A stretch of DNA of 64,000 nucleotides from Flavobacterium sp. Its GTDB lineage: Bacteria > Bacteroidota > Bacteroidia > Flavobacteriales > Flavobacteriaceae. The position numbers and the translations under genes are program-made. Every line of letters starts with the position of its first letter. Position 1 is the first letter of the stretch. A model generated the notes under the pieces. The model searched no databases. It had not been told where the DNA came from and saw only the letters and a program-made list of their open reading frames with translations. The stretch is from the NCBI RefSeq assembly GCF_024642105.1, contig NZ_JAHEBT010000052.1:372001-436000 (forward strand), read 5' to 3'. This document shows positions 42,649-52,205 of this stretch, piece by piece.

Positions 42649-43719
42649 TTATTTCAATTTAAAAATAAACCCCGAAGCCGTTTCATATTTTCCTCCTTGA
42701 GATGCTGCAAACAAATAAGTTGGCTTTCCTTTTTGAAATAATAATTGGGGACGTTCTAATCTTCCATATCGATTTAAGTGCTTAGGAGCTTCTGGCTGAT
42801 TTACATATTTATTCAAGGACTGAAAAGCAATTAATGGGTCGCTCCATTGTTTACCATCTAAGGAGTCCATATATAACCCATCATCTATACCAAAATAACC
42901 TAAATCTCGAGTTAACATCTTAAATTTCTTATTTTCATACCAAACAAAAGCATCTTCACATTGTTTGTTATCCCCTGTTTTGGAAAAATCAACTATTGGA
43001 TTCTCTTCAAATTTTTCATAAGGACCATACAATGATTGAGAAATAGCCAAGCCGTATTTCCTATTTCCACGAATATCAAATTTTGGATTTTCATAACCTG
43101 CCGCATCCAATGACTTATAATAAAGCCAATATTCTCCATTAGGGTGTTTTAAAAACGAAGGATTGGTAGTAATATAATCATCCCAACTGCCTTTTTCTCC
43201 AGGAAGTAACAACGGCTTATCTGGTCTCTCCCAGGGTCCATAAAGCGAATCCGAAGTCGCAAGCCCTATGCGTTTTGTATTCATTTTCCCGTTAGAATTT
43301 CCCATAAAAAAAAGCGCATATTTCCCATCCACAAAATGAATACTTGGATTATGACAAGTAGTTGCATCCCAATAATCGCCACCTCTAGGCGATAGAACTG
43401 TACTAACATAAGTATAAGGACCTTCAGGTTGATCTGCTACAGCATGGGCAATTTCTGAACTATTAATCCAGCCACTCATTTTTTTAGCTTTGGGCCATCG
43501 AGAGAAAAAAACATGTATTTTACCATCAGGACCTTCAATTGGACTGTTACACCAAACGTAATAATCTTCAAATTCTAAAGCACGACCAATAGGTTGAAGT
43601 CGTTTTTCAAAATCAGAAAGTCTTGGGTCTTTTTCTAAAGCATTACTACTGGCTGAAAATGGAAGCCCTAAACCAACTAAAGCTAGTGAATTCCCAATTA
43701 TGAATTTGCGTCGGTTCAT
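42649..43719 (-). CDS. GH43-like beta-propeller protein with Tat-type signal
   Basis: A 356-residue protein beginning NRRKFIIGNSLALVGLGLPF, which resembles a twin-arginine signal (RRKF plus a mildly hydrophobic stretch). The mature part is a propeller related to GH43/GH117-type enzymes: DYYVWCNSPIEGPDGKIHVFFSRW, TCHNPSIHFVDGKYALFFMG, TTNPSFLKHPNGEYWLYYK, CEDAFVWYENKKFKM. Candidate catalytic acids include the Glu/Asp of CEDAF, but the subfamily is not recognised. It stands alone with 146 bases upstream and no ACAGGA operator. It probably trims a side-chain sugar in the periplasm. Confidence 0.68.
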   Translation of the reverse strand: MNRRKFIIGNSLALVGLGLPFSASSNALEKDPRLSDFEKRLQPIGRALEFEDYYVWCNSPIEGPDGKIHVFFSRWPKAKKMSGWINSSEIAHAVADQPEGPYTYVSTVLSPRGGDYWDATTCHNPSIHFVDGKYALFFMGNSNGKMNTKRIGLATSDSLYGPWERPDKPLLLPGEKGSWDDYITTNPSFLKHPNGEYWLYYKSLDAAGYENPKFDIRGNRKYGLAISQSLYGPYEKFEENPIVDFSKTGDNKQCEDAFVWYENKKFKMLTRDLGYFGIDDGLYMDSLDGKQWSDPLIAFQSLNKYVNQPEAPKHLNRYGRLERPQLLFQKGKPTYLFAASQGGKYETASGFIFKLK

Positions 43720-43865
43720 TTTTTTTGATTAGGATTAGAGATTAAGGAAAAACTTTAAAAAGTAATTATTACAAAATTTCGATTGTATTTATCGTATTAT
43801 TTAATAAACAATTAAAATATCTAGAACTAAACACTCTAAAAATTATTAAACTATTAAAAACACAT

Positions 43866-46745
43866 TTAATGATTATTCTTTAATAATTCTATACTAAATT
43901 CACCTACGAAATATTCTCCAGTGTTTGTTAAAAGTTGTGGAATAGATTCATCTGCTTTTCGACCTTTTTCTGGTCTACCTAATACGCCCAATAATATGTT
44001 TACAGTTTCCGGTTTAGCAGTATCGTGCTCCAAATAACCTAGATTAGAAATACGTACTACGCCAATTTCACCACTTTGTTCTACCCAACGCATTACTTTT
44101 GTTCCGCTAGTTTCCTTATCTTTATTTAATCCTCCCCAGACTCCTAAAATCGGTGCAGATTGTTTGTTTGCATAAGCATCGTATGGACCAAGTCCCAACC
44201 AATGCAAACGGTTTAGCTCAGGTACCGCATCTACAGCCATTCCTACAATTGGCAAACTTGGCACCTCCACTTTGGTTTGAATCTGATAATGAACATCTAA
44301 TTTCCCATCCAATCCAATTGAATATCGGTAAATTGTAGTAAATTGATTTTTACTATCCACTAAATAATTCACTGTCGCTTTTATAACAATACTAGATTGA
44401 TTTTCTTCTACATTCCAATCTATAACCGATTGTTCATAAAGATTAAGATTGACTGCTTGGCTAGATTCTTTTTTACCGATTACACTAACTTCCGCTCTAT
44501 CTAATTTACGCCATATAACTGGTCTCAAATCATTTAATAATGCTTTACCCTTTAAACTTGCCGAAATCAACTGACCTATTTTAGGGTCAAATACATAATG
44601 TACTTCTCCTGCATCAATGGTAACTTTTTCCCCTTTTATAACTGACAATCTTCCCTCTGGAGATTTTTTAGTCAACCCCTCCATACGCGGACAAAGTTCC
44701 ACCGCTTTACGATTAATCTCCATCCCCTCTGGATTGGTAAAAATAAACCAAGCATAATACGTTTTTCCTATACTAATAGAAGTCAAATTATCTAATGGCA
44801 ATTTAAAGGTCGACTCAGTGTGGGGTTGGCCTTCAATTGTTCCTGAACCCGAAGCCAATTCCTTTTGGTCTTCTCGAATAGACCAACTAATTTTTATCTT
44901 ATTAAAATTCGTAAAGTCAAAATCATTTTGCATAGGAATACTGACCGTTTTTTCACCAGGAGTAAAAAGCACCTTATTCAAAGTAGGATATACCTGAGCA
45001 TAAACCGCTTTTGTCTCCCAGTAATCTCTTGTCAAATTACGGTAAGAGTCTACAATACCATCCCAACCCGCGTCATCAATCCGAAGGTAATCATCTCCTT
45101 CGCTCAATTTTGAGAGCTTTTCTTTAGGTCTCAAAACTGGCGTTTTGATCCCTTGGTCTGCCCACATCCAGATTGCAGCTCCTGTACCAGAAGGGTGTTT
45201 AGTTAATGCTTTCCAACGTGCTCCCAAACCACCAAATCCATCAACTCCAAAAGAATGAGTATATTCTGTAGAAATGATTGGACGATTAGATCTGCAAGCT
45301 AATAGGTCATACTCTTGTGGTTTCCAATAATGAGGTGCGAGAATATCTACTTCTGCTGGAAGCCATTCTTCCGCGCGCCAAGGCAGTAGAACAGGACGAG
45401 TCGGATCCAAATTTTTAACCAATTTTACCGATGCCATATGTAAGCTAGTTAAAGCATCTTCGTTCCCTATTGACCAATAAATAATAGAAGGTCTATTAAT
45501 ATCTCGTACAACCGTCTCATACGATCTTTGTAGTACTGCCCCAGAAAAGGATGCGTCATACATTAAATCAGCCGCTCCTCCAAGCGAAACTTCTTCACCA
45601 ACGTACATCCCCAATTCATCGCAGAGCTCTACAAAACCTTGTGCATGAGCATAGTGAGCCATTCGAACATAATTAATATTTGCAGCTTTCATCAGTTTAA
45701 TATCTTGTAACCAGTGTTCTTTTGTTGTTGCTCTACCTACATCTGGATGTTCGTCATGCCTATTCACACCTCGTAACTTTACTGCTTGACCATTAATTCT
45801 GAAAACTCCTCCTGCAGTAGAAATCTCGCGAAATCCTACGTGTTCGGTACGAGAATGTACCACCATATTTTTTTCTAAGAGTTCAACACGAAGTCTATAA
45901 AGATAAGGAGTTTCTGCAGTCCAATGTAGAGGATTATTCACACGCATGGTCATCAATACTTCTCTATTTGTTGCAGTATGTGCTGGCACTAAAATTTCTT
46001 GATGTTCCAAATCCTTTCCATCTTTTGTATATAAAGTAACCCTCATATTGTATGACTCACCTGGACTTGGATAATTTCCTGGAAGAGTTTCCTTATTCCT
46101 ATCTCCCACCATTATATTTATCTTTAGTTGAGCATCTTTATATAATTCATCGAATTCTGTCTTCACAATGAGACGATCAATCCATCTTTTCTTTGGCATT
46201 GCCTCAAGAAAAACATCTCTATAAATACCTCCTAATGTCCAATCATCATAAACATCAAATTTATAATCGGGGTTAACTTGACGTACACGCACCGCAAGTT
46301 GATTAGACTCACCCGCCTTAAGCTTTCCATCGACATCAAAACTAAATGAGGTATATCCGCCATTGTGAGTTCCTATAAAATTTCCGTTAAGCCAAACTTC
46401 GGCTGATGACCACACTCCACCAAAATGAAGCTTAACATACTTTTCTTTCCAATCAGCTGGAACTTTGAAATCATATAAATAAAAACCCTCACTTGCTTTA
46501 TCTCCTTCAAAACCTCTATATACAGGTTCCTCGTAGCCAAGAACAGACCAGTTTGAAGGAACAGGAGTTGGTTTAAAACTTCTGCTGTCATATTTATTGG
46601 TAAAAAAATTTGACAAACTATCAGCCTCTTTTTCAGTTTTAGCAAGCATAAATCTCCAAGTACCATTCAAATTTAGTTGTTCTTGAGCGATAATTTGAAA
46701 ATTTACAAGTAGTAATGTGATTGCAAGAATTACACGTATATTCAT
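43866..46745 (-). CDS. Glycoside hydrolase family 2 (959 aa)
   Basis: A secreted enzyme with a signal peptide ending QIIAQ. It has the GH2 layout: sugar-binding domain (about 25-195, SSAEVWLNGNFIGTHNGGYT), Ig-like domain, TIM barrel (from VKLRGVNRHDEHPDVGRA, near residue 320) and long C-terminal beta domains ending in a beta-galactosidase small-chain-like region (RLHWLGLGPYDAYANK). The acid/base is in WSIGNEDAL and the nucleophile in STEYTHSFG. Beta-galactosidase is the most likely activity. It is a single-gene unit, divergent from the PL22-GH106 operon, with its own ACAGGA operator. It differs clearly from the other two GH2 enzymes. Confidence 0.86.
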   Translation of the reverse strand: MNIRVILAITLLLVNFQIIAQEQLNLNGTWRFMLAKTEKEADSLSNFFTNKYDSRSFKPTPVPSNWSVLGYEEPVYRGFEGDKASEGFYLYDFKVPADWKEKYVKLHFGGVWSSAEVWLNGNFIGTHNGGYTSFSFDVDGKLKAGESNQLAVRVRQVNPDYKFDVYDDWTLGGIYRDVFLEAMPKKRWIDRLIVKTEFDELYKDAQLKINIMVGDRNKETLPGNYPSPGESYNMRVTLYTKDGKDLEHQEILVPAHTATNREVLMTMRVNNPLHWTAETPYLYRLRVELLEKNMVVHSRTEHVGFREISTAGGVFRINGQAVKLRGVNRHDEHPDVGRATTKEHWLQDIKLMKAANINYVRMAHYAHAQGFVELCDELGMYVGEEVSLGGAADLMYDASFSGAVLQRSYETVVRDINRPSIIYWSIGNEDALTSLHMASVKLVKNLDPTRPVLLPWRAEEWLPAEVDILAPHYWKPQEYDLLACRSNRPIISTEYTHSFGVDGFGGLGARWKALTKHPSGTGAAIWMWADQGIKTPVLRPKEKLSKLSEGDDYLRIDDAGWDGIVDSYRNLTRDYWETKAVYAQVYPTLNKVLFTPGEKTVSIPMQNDFDFTNFNKIKISWSIREDQKELASGSGTIEGQPHTESTFKLPLDNLTSISIGKTYYAWFIFTNPEGMEINRKAVELCPRMEGLTKKSPEGRLSVIKGEKVTIDAGEVHYVFDPKIGQLISASLKGKALLNDLRPVIWRKLDRAEVSVIGKKESSQAVNLNLYEQSVIDWNVEENQSSIVIKATVNYLVDSKNQFTTIYRYSIGLDGKLDVHYQIQTKVEVPSLPIVGMAVDAVPELNRLHWLGLGPYDAYANKQSAPILGVWGGLNKDKETSGTKVMRWVEQSGEIGVVRISNLGYLEHDTAKPETVNILLGVLGRPEKGRKADESIPQLLTNTGEYFVGEFSIELLKNNH

Positions 46746-46817
46746 AATTAAAAATTGATTAAAATCACTAATTAACCCTTTGAGAATAATTTTTTAAGCT
46801 ATTTGGGTTCGATGTGA

Positions 46818-46866
46818 TAAAAATAATAATGTTAATTAGTAGTGGTATCCTGTGCCTCCCTGCCTA
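46818..46866 (-). promoter_or_regulatory. ACAGGA direct-repeat operator and promoter of the third GH2 gene
   Basis: On the minus strand GCAGGGAGGCACAGGATAC shows two half-sites at a 10-base period. Exactly 19 bases later lies TATTTTTA (46818-46825), a near match to TAnnTTTG. The leader to the start codon is longer than elsewhere, about 72 bases. Confidence 0.7.
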
Positions 46867-46940
46867 TAGGCAAGGAATAGATTTAATGGAATAACCGCTT
46901 CATTTAAATATTAAGGATATAAAACAAAGAAGCATTCTAC

Positions 46941-46986
46941 ACAGGATGCAACAGGATAGCATTACAAATTAGATATTCTATTTTTA
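46941..46986 (+). promoter_or_regulatory. ACAGGA direct-repeat operator and promoter of the PL22-GH106 operon
   Basis: ACAGGATGCAACAGGATAG (46941-46959) is a perfect ACAGGAT repeat with a 10-base period. TATTTTTA (46979-46986) follows exactly 19 bases later, and the start codon is at 47014. Confidence 0.78.
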
Positions 46987-47013
46987 CTTAAAATCTTTCG
47001 ATAAATTTTAGAC

Positions 47014-48276
47014 ATGAGAAATAGCAAAATCATATTATTCATTGTGACATTATTATGTTTTTCTTGTAAAGAGAAACAAAGCATCATTAACTCTAAGAGT
47101 AATATAATTCGTAGTCAAAATACGATTCCTATTTTAGAAACTTCTAAGGAAAGTTCACAGACTAAAGTATGGATTGACTCAGAAACGGGACATCAAATAG
47201 AAAAGTTAGTGGACAGAGAAGGTAACAACAGTAGTTTCTATTTTCACAACAATCCTTTTTTGCCGACTAGAGACAAAAAAAACTGGCTAATGGTTTTTCA
47301 TGGAAGTACCGCAAATGGAGAACAATTATTTACGATCGATTTAGAATCAAAAGAAATTGTTCAACTCACAAATACGCCCGGATCAAAAAGCGGAGAAATC
47401 GTAGGAGTGAAAACAAGACAAGTCTACTATAGAATAAAAGACAGTATATTTTCTACTCATATCGATTCTCATAAAACTAAATTTATTTTCAAATTCCCGT
47501 CTGATAAAATTGGTTCTGTAGCGACTTTAAATGCAGACGAAACATTACTTGGAGGGGTGATATCTTCAAAAGAAGAACAAGAAATATTTAAAAACAATCC
47601 AGAGAAAAAAGATTTCTTTGAAAAAATTTATAACGCCAAACTAAAACGTACTTTAATCACAATTGATGTTGCTACTGGAAACTTAAACGAATTATTTTCT
47701 GAAAATGCTTGGTTGAACCACGAACAATTTTCGCCTACAAACCCCAATTTATTTATGTATTGCCACGAAGGTCCTTGGCACAAAGTGGACCGTATATGGA
47801 ATATCGACATTCGTTCAAAAGACCGAAAAAAAATCCATAATAGAACTGTAGAAAGAGAGATTGCCGGACACGAATTTTTTAGCCCAGATGGAAAAACAAT
47901 CTGGTTTGACCTCCAAATTCCTAGAGGAGAAACATTTTTTTTAGCCGGAAAAAATTTAGAAACCAATGAAGAAAAGCGTTATACTTTAGAGCGCGACGAA
48001 TGGTCCATACACTACAATATAGCTCCAGACATGAAAACCTTTGCCGGGGATGGCGGAAACGAGGGACAGGTAGCTCACGCAACAAATGGAAGATGGATTT
48101 ACCACTTTACCCCTAAAGGAGACCAGCTAATTTCAGAAAAATTGGTAAACATGAAAAATCATAACTACAAATTAGAACCTAATGTTCATTTTTCTCCTGA
48201 CGGAAAATGGATTATTTTTAGAGCTAACTTTGAAGGAAATTCTCAAATCTACGCTGTAGCCATCAATAAACCCTAA
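47014..48276 (+). CDS. Oligogalacturonate lyase, PL22 (lipoprotein)
   Basis: A 420-residue lipoprotein (signal peptide ending CFSC, then KEKQ). The rest is a seven-bladed propeller close to oligogalacturonate lyases: an opening WIDSETGHQIEKLVDREGN, NAWLNHEQFSPTNPNLFMYC, CHEGPWHKVDRIWNID, GHEFFSPDGKTIWFD and the last blade LEPNVHFSPDGKWIIFR. The active-site and metal-site His/Arg regions are recognisable, but the HPH motif known from the Erwinia/Yersinia enzymes reads NVH here. It converts short galacturonides to keto-uronates. It is the first gene of a four-gene operon, 3 bases before GH106. Confidence 0.85.
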   Translation: MRNSKIILFIVTLLCFSCKEKQSIINSKSNIIRSQNTIPILETSKESSQTKVWIDSETGHQIEKLVDREGNNSSFYFHNNPFLPTRDKKNWLMVFHGSTANGEQLFTIDLESKEIVQLTNTPGSKSGEIVGVKTRQVYYRIKDSIFSTHIDSHKTKFIFKFPSDKIGSVATLNADETLLGGVISSKEEQEIFKNNPEKKDFFEKIYNAKLKRTLITIDVATGNLNELFSENAWLNHEQFSPTNPNLFMYCHEGPWHKVDRIWNIDIRSKDRKKIHNRTVEREIAGHEFFSPDGKTIWFDLQIPRGETFFLAGKNLETNEEKRYTLERDEWSIHYNIAPDMKTFAGDGGNEGQVAHATNGRWIYHFTPKGDQLISEKLVNMKNHNYKLEPNVHFSPDGKWIIFRANFEGNSQIYAVAINKP

Positions 48277-48279
48277 TTT

Positions 48280-51015
48280 ATGTCAACAAAATCAAACCTT
48301 AACCATATTATAATTATTTTATTCTCGGTTTTTTCTCAAGGAATAGTAAGTCAAACAATCGCTTCTCCTTGGCCAAAAATAACCAATACCAGTCAACCTT
48401 GGGCTCGTTGGTGGTGGATGGGAAGTGCTGTAGACAAACCCAATCTCAAAAAAAACCTGATTGATTTACGAAAAGCTGGAATTGGAGGAGTAGAAATTAC
48501 CCCAATCTACGGGGTTAAAGGGCAAGAAAATAATTTCATAGATTATCTTTCTCCTAAGTGGATGGAAATGTTAGATTATACCATCAAAATTGCAGACAGT
48601 ACAGGTATGCAAGTAGATATGGTTTTAGGTACTGGATGGCCTTATGGAGGTCCTCAAGTAGATGTACCTCATGCTGCAACCAAACTAATTGTAGAAAAAT
48701 ATACTGTAAAAAAAGGGGCTAAATTCATTCAAGAAATCAAGATAGACCCTACCAAAGAAAAAACACCAGCGCAATTACTACATGTTGTTGGTTATGGAGC
48801 TGACGGCAGTTATATAGACTTAACCAATCAATTAAAAGAAAACATATTAGAATGGACAGCCAAAAAAACAGACTATACCTTATATGGCGTTTTTAGTGGT
48901 AAAACCGGACAACAAGTAAAACGTGCTGCACCTGGTGGCAAAGGATACACTTTAGACCATTATTCAGAAGAAGCACTCAATACTTATGTGACTCCTTTTA
49001 ATACTGCTCTTAAAGGTTTTGAAGGTAGAATTCGCTCTATTTTCAATGACAGCTACGAAGTATATGGCACTGATTTTACACCTCAATTCTTCAAAGAATT
49101 TGAGAGTCGAAGAGGATACGACCTTAAAAAAGAATTGCCAAAACTTCTCAGCAAAAACAATCTAGAAGCCGACAATAGAATAAAAAGTGACTACCGCGAG
49201 ACGCTATCCGATTTGTTGTTGAATCGTTTTGATAAACCTTGGACCAATTGGGCGCACTCTAAAAACTTTAAAACAAAATTACAAGCACACGGTTCTCCTG
49301 GCAATCTAATAGATTTATATGCTTCAGCAGACATTCCTGAATGCGAGACTTTTGGTTCCATGCCATACGACGTTTTAGGATTAAGACGAGAAAAACAAGA
49401 CATTCGCGAAGGCGATGCCGACCCTGTAATGCTAAAATTCTCATCTTCGGCAGCTCATATTTCTGGCAAACCATTAGTTTCATCAGAAACATTTACTTGG
49501 TTACGTGATCATTTCAAAATAGCCTTATCTCAGTGCAAACCCGAAGCAGAAGATTTACTCTTAAACGGTGTTAATCATATTTTCCTGCACGGCTCTACCT
49601 ACTCACCAGAAAATGCAAAATGGCCGGGTTGGAAATTTTATGCGTCGGCTAATTTTAATGCTAACAACACCACTTGGGAAGATGCTCCTGCCCTATTTTC
49701 TTATATTGCCAATTGCCAATCGATGTTGCAACAAGGAAAATCAGATAATGAAACTTTATTGTATTGGCCTGTATATGATACTTGGAGTCACTATCTTGAA
49801 GGCTCTTTATTCATCGAATTTAAGATCCACTCTTTGGGTGAATGGTTAAAAAACACCCCTTTTTATACTACCACACAAAACTTGATAAAACAAGGTTATG
49901 GAGTCGATTTTATCTCGGATAATTTCATTGCACAAGCCCAAGTAGTAGATGGAAAAATAGCGCTCCCTGGAGGCACATTCAAATCATTAATTGTCCCTCC
50001 TTCCGAAAAAATGCCATTAGCTACATTAGAAAAATTAATCGCACTAAAAAAAGCTGGCGGCAAAATTATTTTTGAAGGACTTCCCTCATCTGTTCCTGGA
50101 TATTTTGAATACGAAAATCAAAACAAACAAATGATTGCTTTGCTTGACGCTAATAAAGAAATTCTTCAACCAACAAGCGATATCTCAAAAGCACTAGCAG
50201 AGGCTAAAGTATATCCTGAAAAATTAATTGAAACTGGATTAAAATACATCCGAAGAGATAGCAACGGTGAGAAAATATACTATATCGTTAACCACACTTC
50301 AAAAACGATTGATGATTTTATTCCGCTACAAATTGCTAATAAAGAGGTAGTGATTTTTGACCCATTAACTAAAGATTATGGTAACGCGATTGTACAGAAA
50401 CAAAACGATATAACTATGGTTAAAGTCCATTTAGAGTCGGGGCAAGCCTTGTTCTTGAAAACCGAAAATCAAGCTTCTCAACCAAAATGGAAGTACACAG
50501 AAAAAACAAACGAACCCATCGCATTAAATGGCAATTGGAAAATATCCTTCGACAAAGGAGGACCTCAACTTCCTTCTAAAGCTTCATTGTCTAGTTTAAA
50601 ATCTTGGACCACATTAAGCCCCGAAGCCGAAGCATTCTCTGGAACAGCAACCTACAGTTTATCTTTTAACGCACCTAACATAACCGCTGATAATTGGAGT
50701 TTGAATTTGGGCGACGTTCGCGAAAGCGCTCAAGTATGGCTTAATGGTGTTTTTATCGGAACAGCATGGGCAAACCCATTTAGTTTGAATATTGGAAAAC
50801 TAAAAAAAGGAAAAAACGAACTCACGATTAAAGTAACTAATCTTGGTGCCAACCGTATCCGAAATATGGAACTAAAAGGGGAAGAATGGAAAATATTTTA
50901 CGAAATCAATATGGTAGACAAAGACTATAAAAAATTTGATGCAACTAAATGGGAACCTACTCCTTCAGGATTATTAGGACCTGTAAGTATCACACCTTTA
51001 CAAAACAAGAACTAA
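48280..51015 (+). CDS. Alpha-L-rhamnosidase, GH106
   Basis: A 911-residue secreted enzyme with a signal peptide (to about residue 25). The start of the mature protein, PWARWWWMGSAVDKPNLKKN and GIGGVEITPIYGVKGQE, with MVLGTGWPYGGPQV, is diagnostic for GH106. The TIM barrel continues with SSETFTWLRDHFKIAL and NGVNHIFLHGSTYSPE. The C-terminal 200 residues form a GH2-like sugar-binding sandwich (SAQVWLNGVFIGTAWANPF). GH106 releases alpha-L-rhamnose from RG-I oligosaccharides, feeding RhaM, RhaI and the kinase. The gene is 3 bases after PL22 and 24 bases before GH105. Confidence 0.92.
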   Translation: MSTKSNLNHIIIILFSVFSQGIVSQTIASPWPKITNTSQPWARWWWMGSAVDKPNLKKNLIDLRKAGIGGVEITPIYGVKGQENNFIDYLSPKWMEMLDYTIKIADSTGMQVDMVLGTGWPYGGPQVDVPHAATKLIVEKYTVKKGAKFIQEIKIDPTKEKTPAQLLHVVGYGADGSYIDLTNQLKENILEWTAKKTDYTLYGVFSGKTGQQVKRAAPGGKGYTLDHYSEEALNTYVTPFNTALKGFEGRIRSIFNDSYEVYGTDFTPQFFKEFESRRGYDLKKELPKLLSKNNLEADNRIKSDYRETLSDLLLNRFDKPWTNWAHSKNFKTKLQAHGSPGNLIDLYASADIPECETFGSMPYDVLGLRREKQDIREGDADPVMLKFSSSAAHISGKPLVSSETFTWLRDHFKIALSQCKPEAEDLLLNGVNHIFLHGSTYSPENAKWPGWKFYASANFNANNTTWEDAPALFSYIANCQSMLQQGKSDNETLLYWPVYDTWSHYLEGSLFIEFKIHSLGEWLKNTPFYTTTQNLIKQGYGVDFISDNFIAQAQVVDGKIALPGGTFKSLIVPPSEKMPLATLEKLIALKKAGGKIIFEGLPSSVPGYFEYENQNKQMIALLDANKEILQPTSDISKALAEAKVYPEKLIETGLKYIRRDSNGEKIYYIVNHTSKTIDDFIPLQIANKEVVIFDPLTKDYGNAIVQKQNDITMVKVHLESGQALFLKTENQASQPKWKYTEKTNEPIALNGNWKISFDKGGPQLPSKASLSSLKSWTTLSPEAEAFSGTATYSLSFNAPNITADNWSLNLGDVRESAQVWLNGVFIGTAWANPFSLNIGKLKKGKNELTIKVTNLGANRIRNMELKGEEWKIFYEINMVDKDYKKFDATKWEPTPSGLLGPVSITPLQNKN

Positions 51016-51039
51016 TTCAATTACTACACTTATAAAAAA

Positions 51040-52164
51040 ATGAAAAAGCTATTTTTACTCTTAACTATTACACTCATTAGTTCTGCAAATACAATTGCAC
51101 AACAAGCATTTGATAAAAAATTAATTTTAAAGCAAATGCAAACAGCCAATGGTTATTTTATGGACAAATGGCCTGATACAGGTAAAACCATTATTACCAA
51201 CAAAGAACGTCCTAGCAATATTTGGACACGAGGAGTGTACTATGAAGGGCTAATGGCACTACACGAAATATACCCAAAAGAAACGTATTATAACTACGCT
51301 TATGCTTGGGCAGAATTTCACAAATGGGGTTTTAACTCTGGAAATACAACTAGAAATGCCGACAATTATTGTGCGGCTCAAACCTATATTGATTTGTACA
51401 ATTTAGAACCTGACGCTAAAAAATTAAAAAACACAAAAGCAACTATGAATATGTTGTTGAATACCCCTCAATTGGATGATTGGTCGTGGATTGACGCCAT
51501 CCAAATGGGAATGCCTGTTTTTGCTAAAATGGGAGTGTTAGAAAAAGACAATCGTTACTTTGAAAAAATGTACGAAATGTATATGTACTCCAGAAATAAA
51601 CATGGTGACCGCGGCCTTTTTAATACTAAAGATGGACTATGGTGGCGCGATGCCGACTTTGACCCTCCGTACCAAGAACCTAACGGCCAAGATTGTTACT
51701 GGAGTCGTGGAAACGGCTGGGTAATTGCAGCTTTAGCCAAAGTATTAACCATAATCCCAAAAGATGCGCCACACAGAGACCAATACGTTACAGATTTAAA
51801 AACCATGGCGGCGGCTTTAGTTCCAATTCAAAGAGTGGATGGATTTTGGAATGCAAGTTTGCACGACCCAAATAATTATGGAGGAAAAGAAGCTTCAGGA
51901 ACTGCACTTTTTGTTTACGGAATTGCATACGGAATCAACAATGGAATCTTGAAAAAAGAAATTTATCTACCTGTGATCCAAAAAGCATGGAAAGCACTTA
52001 CTGAAGAAAGCCTGCACGAAAACGGATTCTTGGGTTACCTTCAATCAACGGGAAAAGAACCTAAAGACGGGCAACCACTATCATACGATAAAATTCCAGA
52101 CTTTGAAGATTATGGATTGGGTTGTTTCTTATTAGCAGGGACAGAAATCTATAAAATGAAATAA
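51040..52164 (+). CDS. Unsaturated rhamnogalacturonyl hydrolase, GH105 (374 aa)
   Basis: A secreted alpha/alpha-barrel enzyme with a signal peptide ending NTIAQ. GH105 motifs include GYFMDKWPDTG, RPSNIWTRGVYYEGLMALHE, DDWSWIDAIQMGMPVFAKMG with the catalytic Asp, YWSRGNGWVIAALAKVL and GKEASGTALFVYGIAYGI. It shares function with the 444-residue GH105 at 33387 but is a different subfamily, so the two may act on products of different length or with different reducing-end neighbours. It is third in the PL22-GH106 operon. Confidence 0.9.
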   Translation: MKKLFLLLTITLISSANTIAQQAFDKKLILKQMQTANGYFMDKWPDTGKTIITNKERPSNIWTRGVYYEGLMALHEIYPKETYYNYAYAWAEFHKWGFNSGNTTRNADNYCAAQTYIDLYNLEPDAKKLKNTKATMNMLLNTPQLDDWSWIDAIQMGMPVFAKMGVLEKDNRYFEKMYEMYMYSRNKHGDRGLFNTKDGLWWRDADFDPPYQEPNGQDCYWSRGNGWVIAALAKVLTIIPKDAPHRDQYVTDLKTMAAALVPIQRVDGFWNASLHDPNNYGGKEASGTALFVYGIAYGINNGILKKEIYLPVIQKAWKALTEESLHENGFLGYLQSTGKEPKDGQPLSYDKIPDFEDYGLGCFLLAGTEIYKMK

Positions 52165-52205
52165 AGTACTATTAAAATACAATTGAATAGTTAAAATAGA
52201 ATTGT

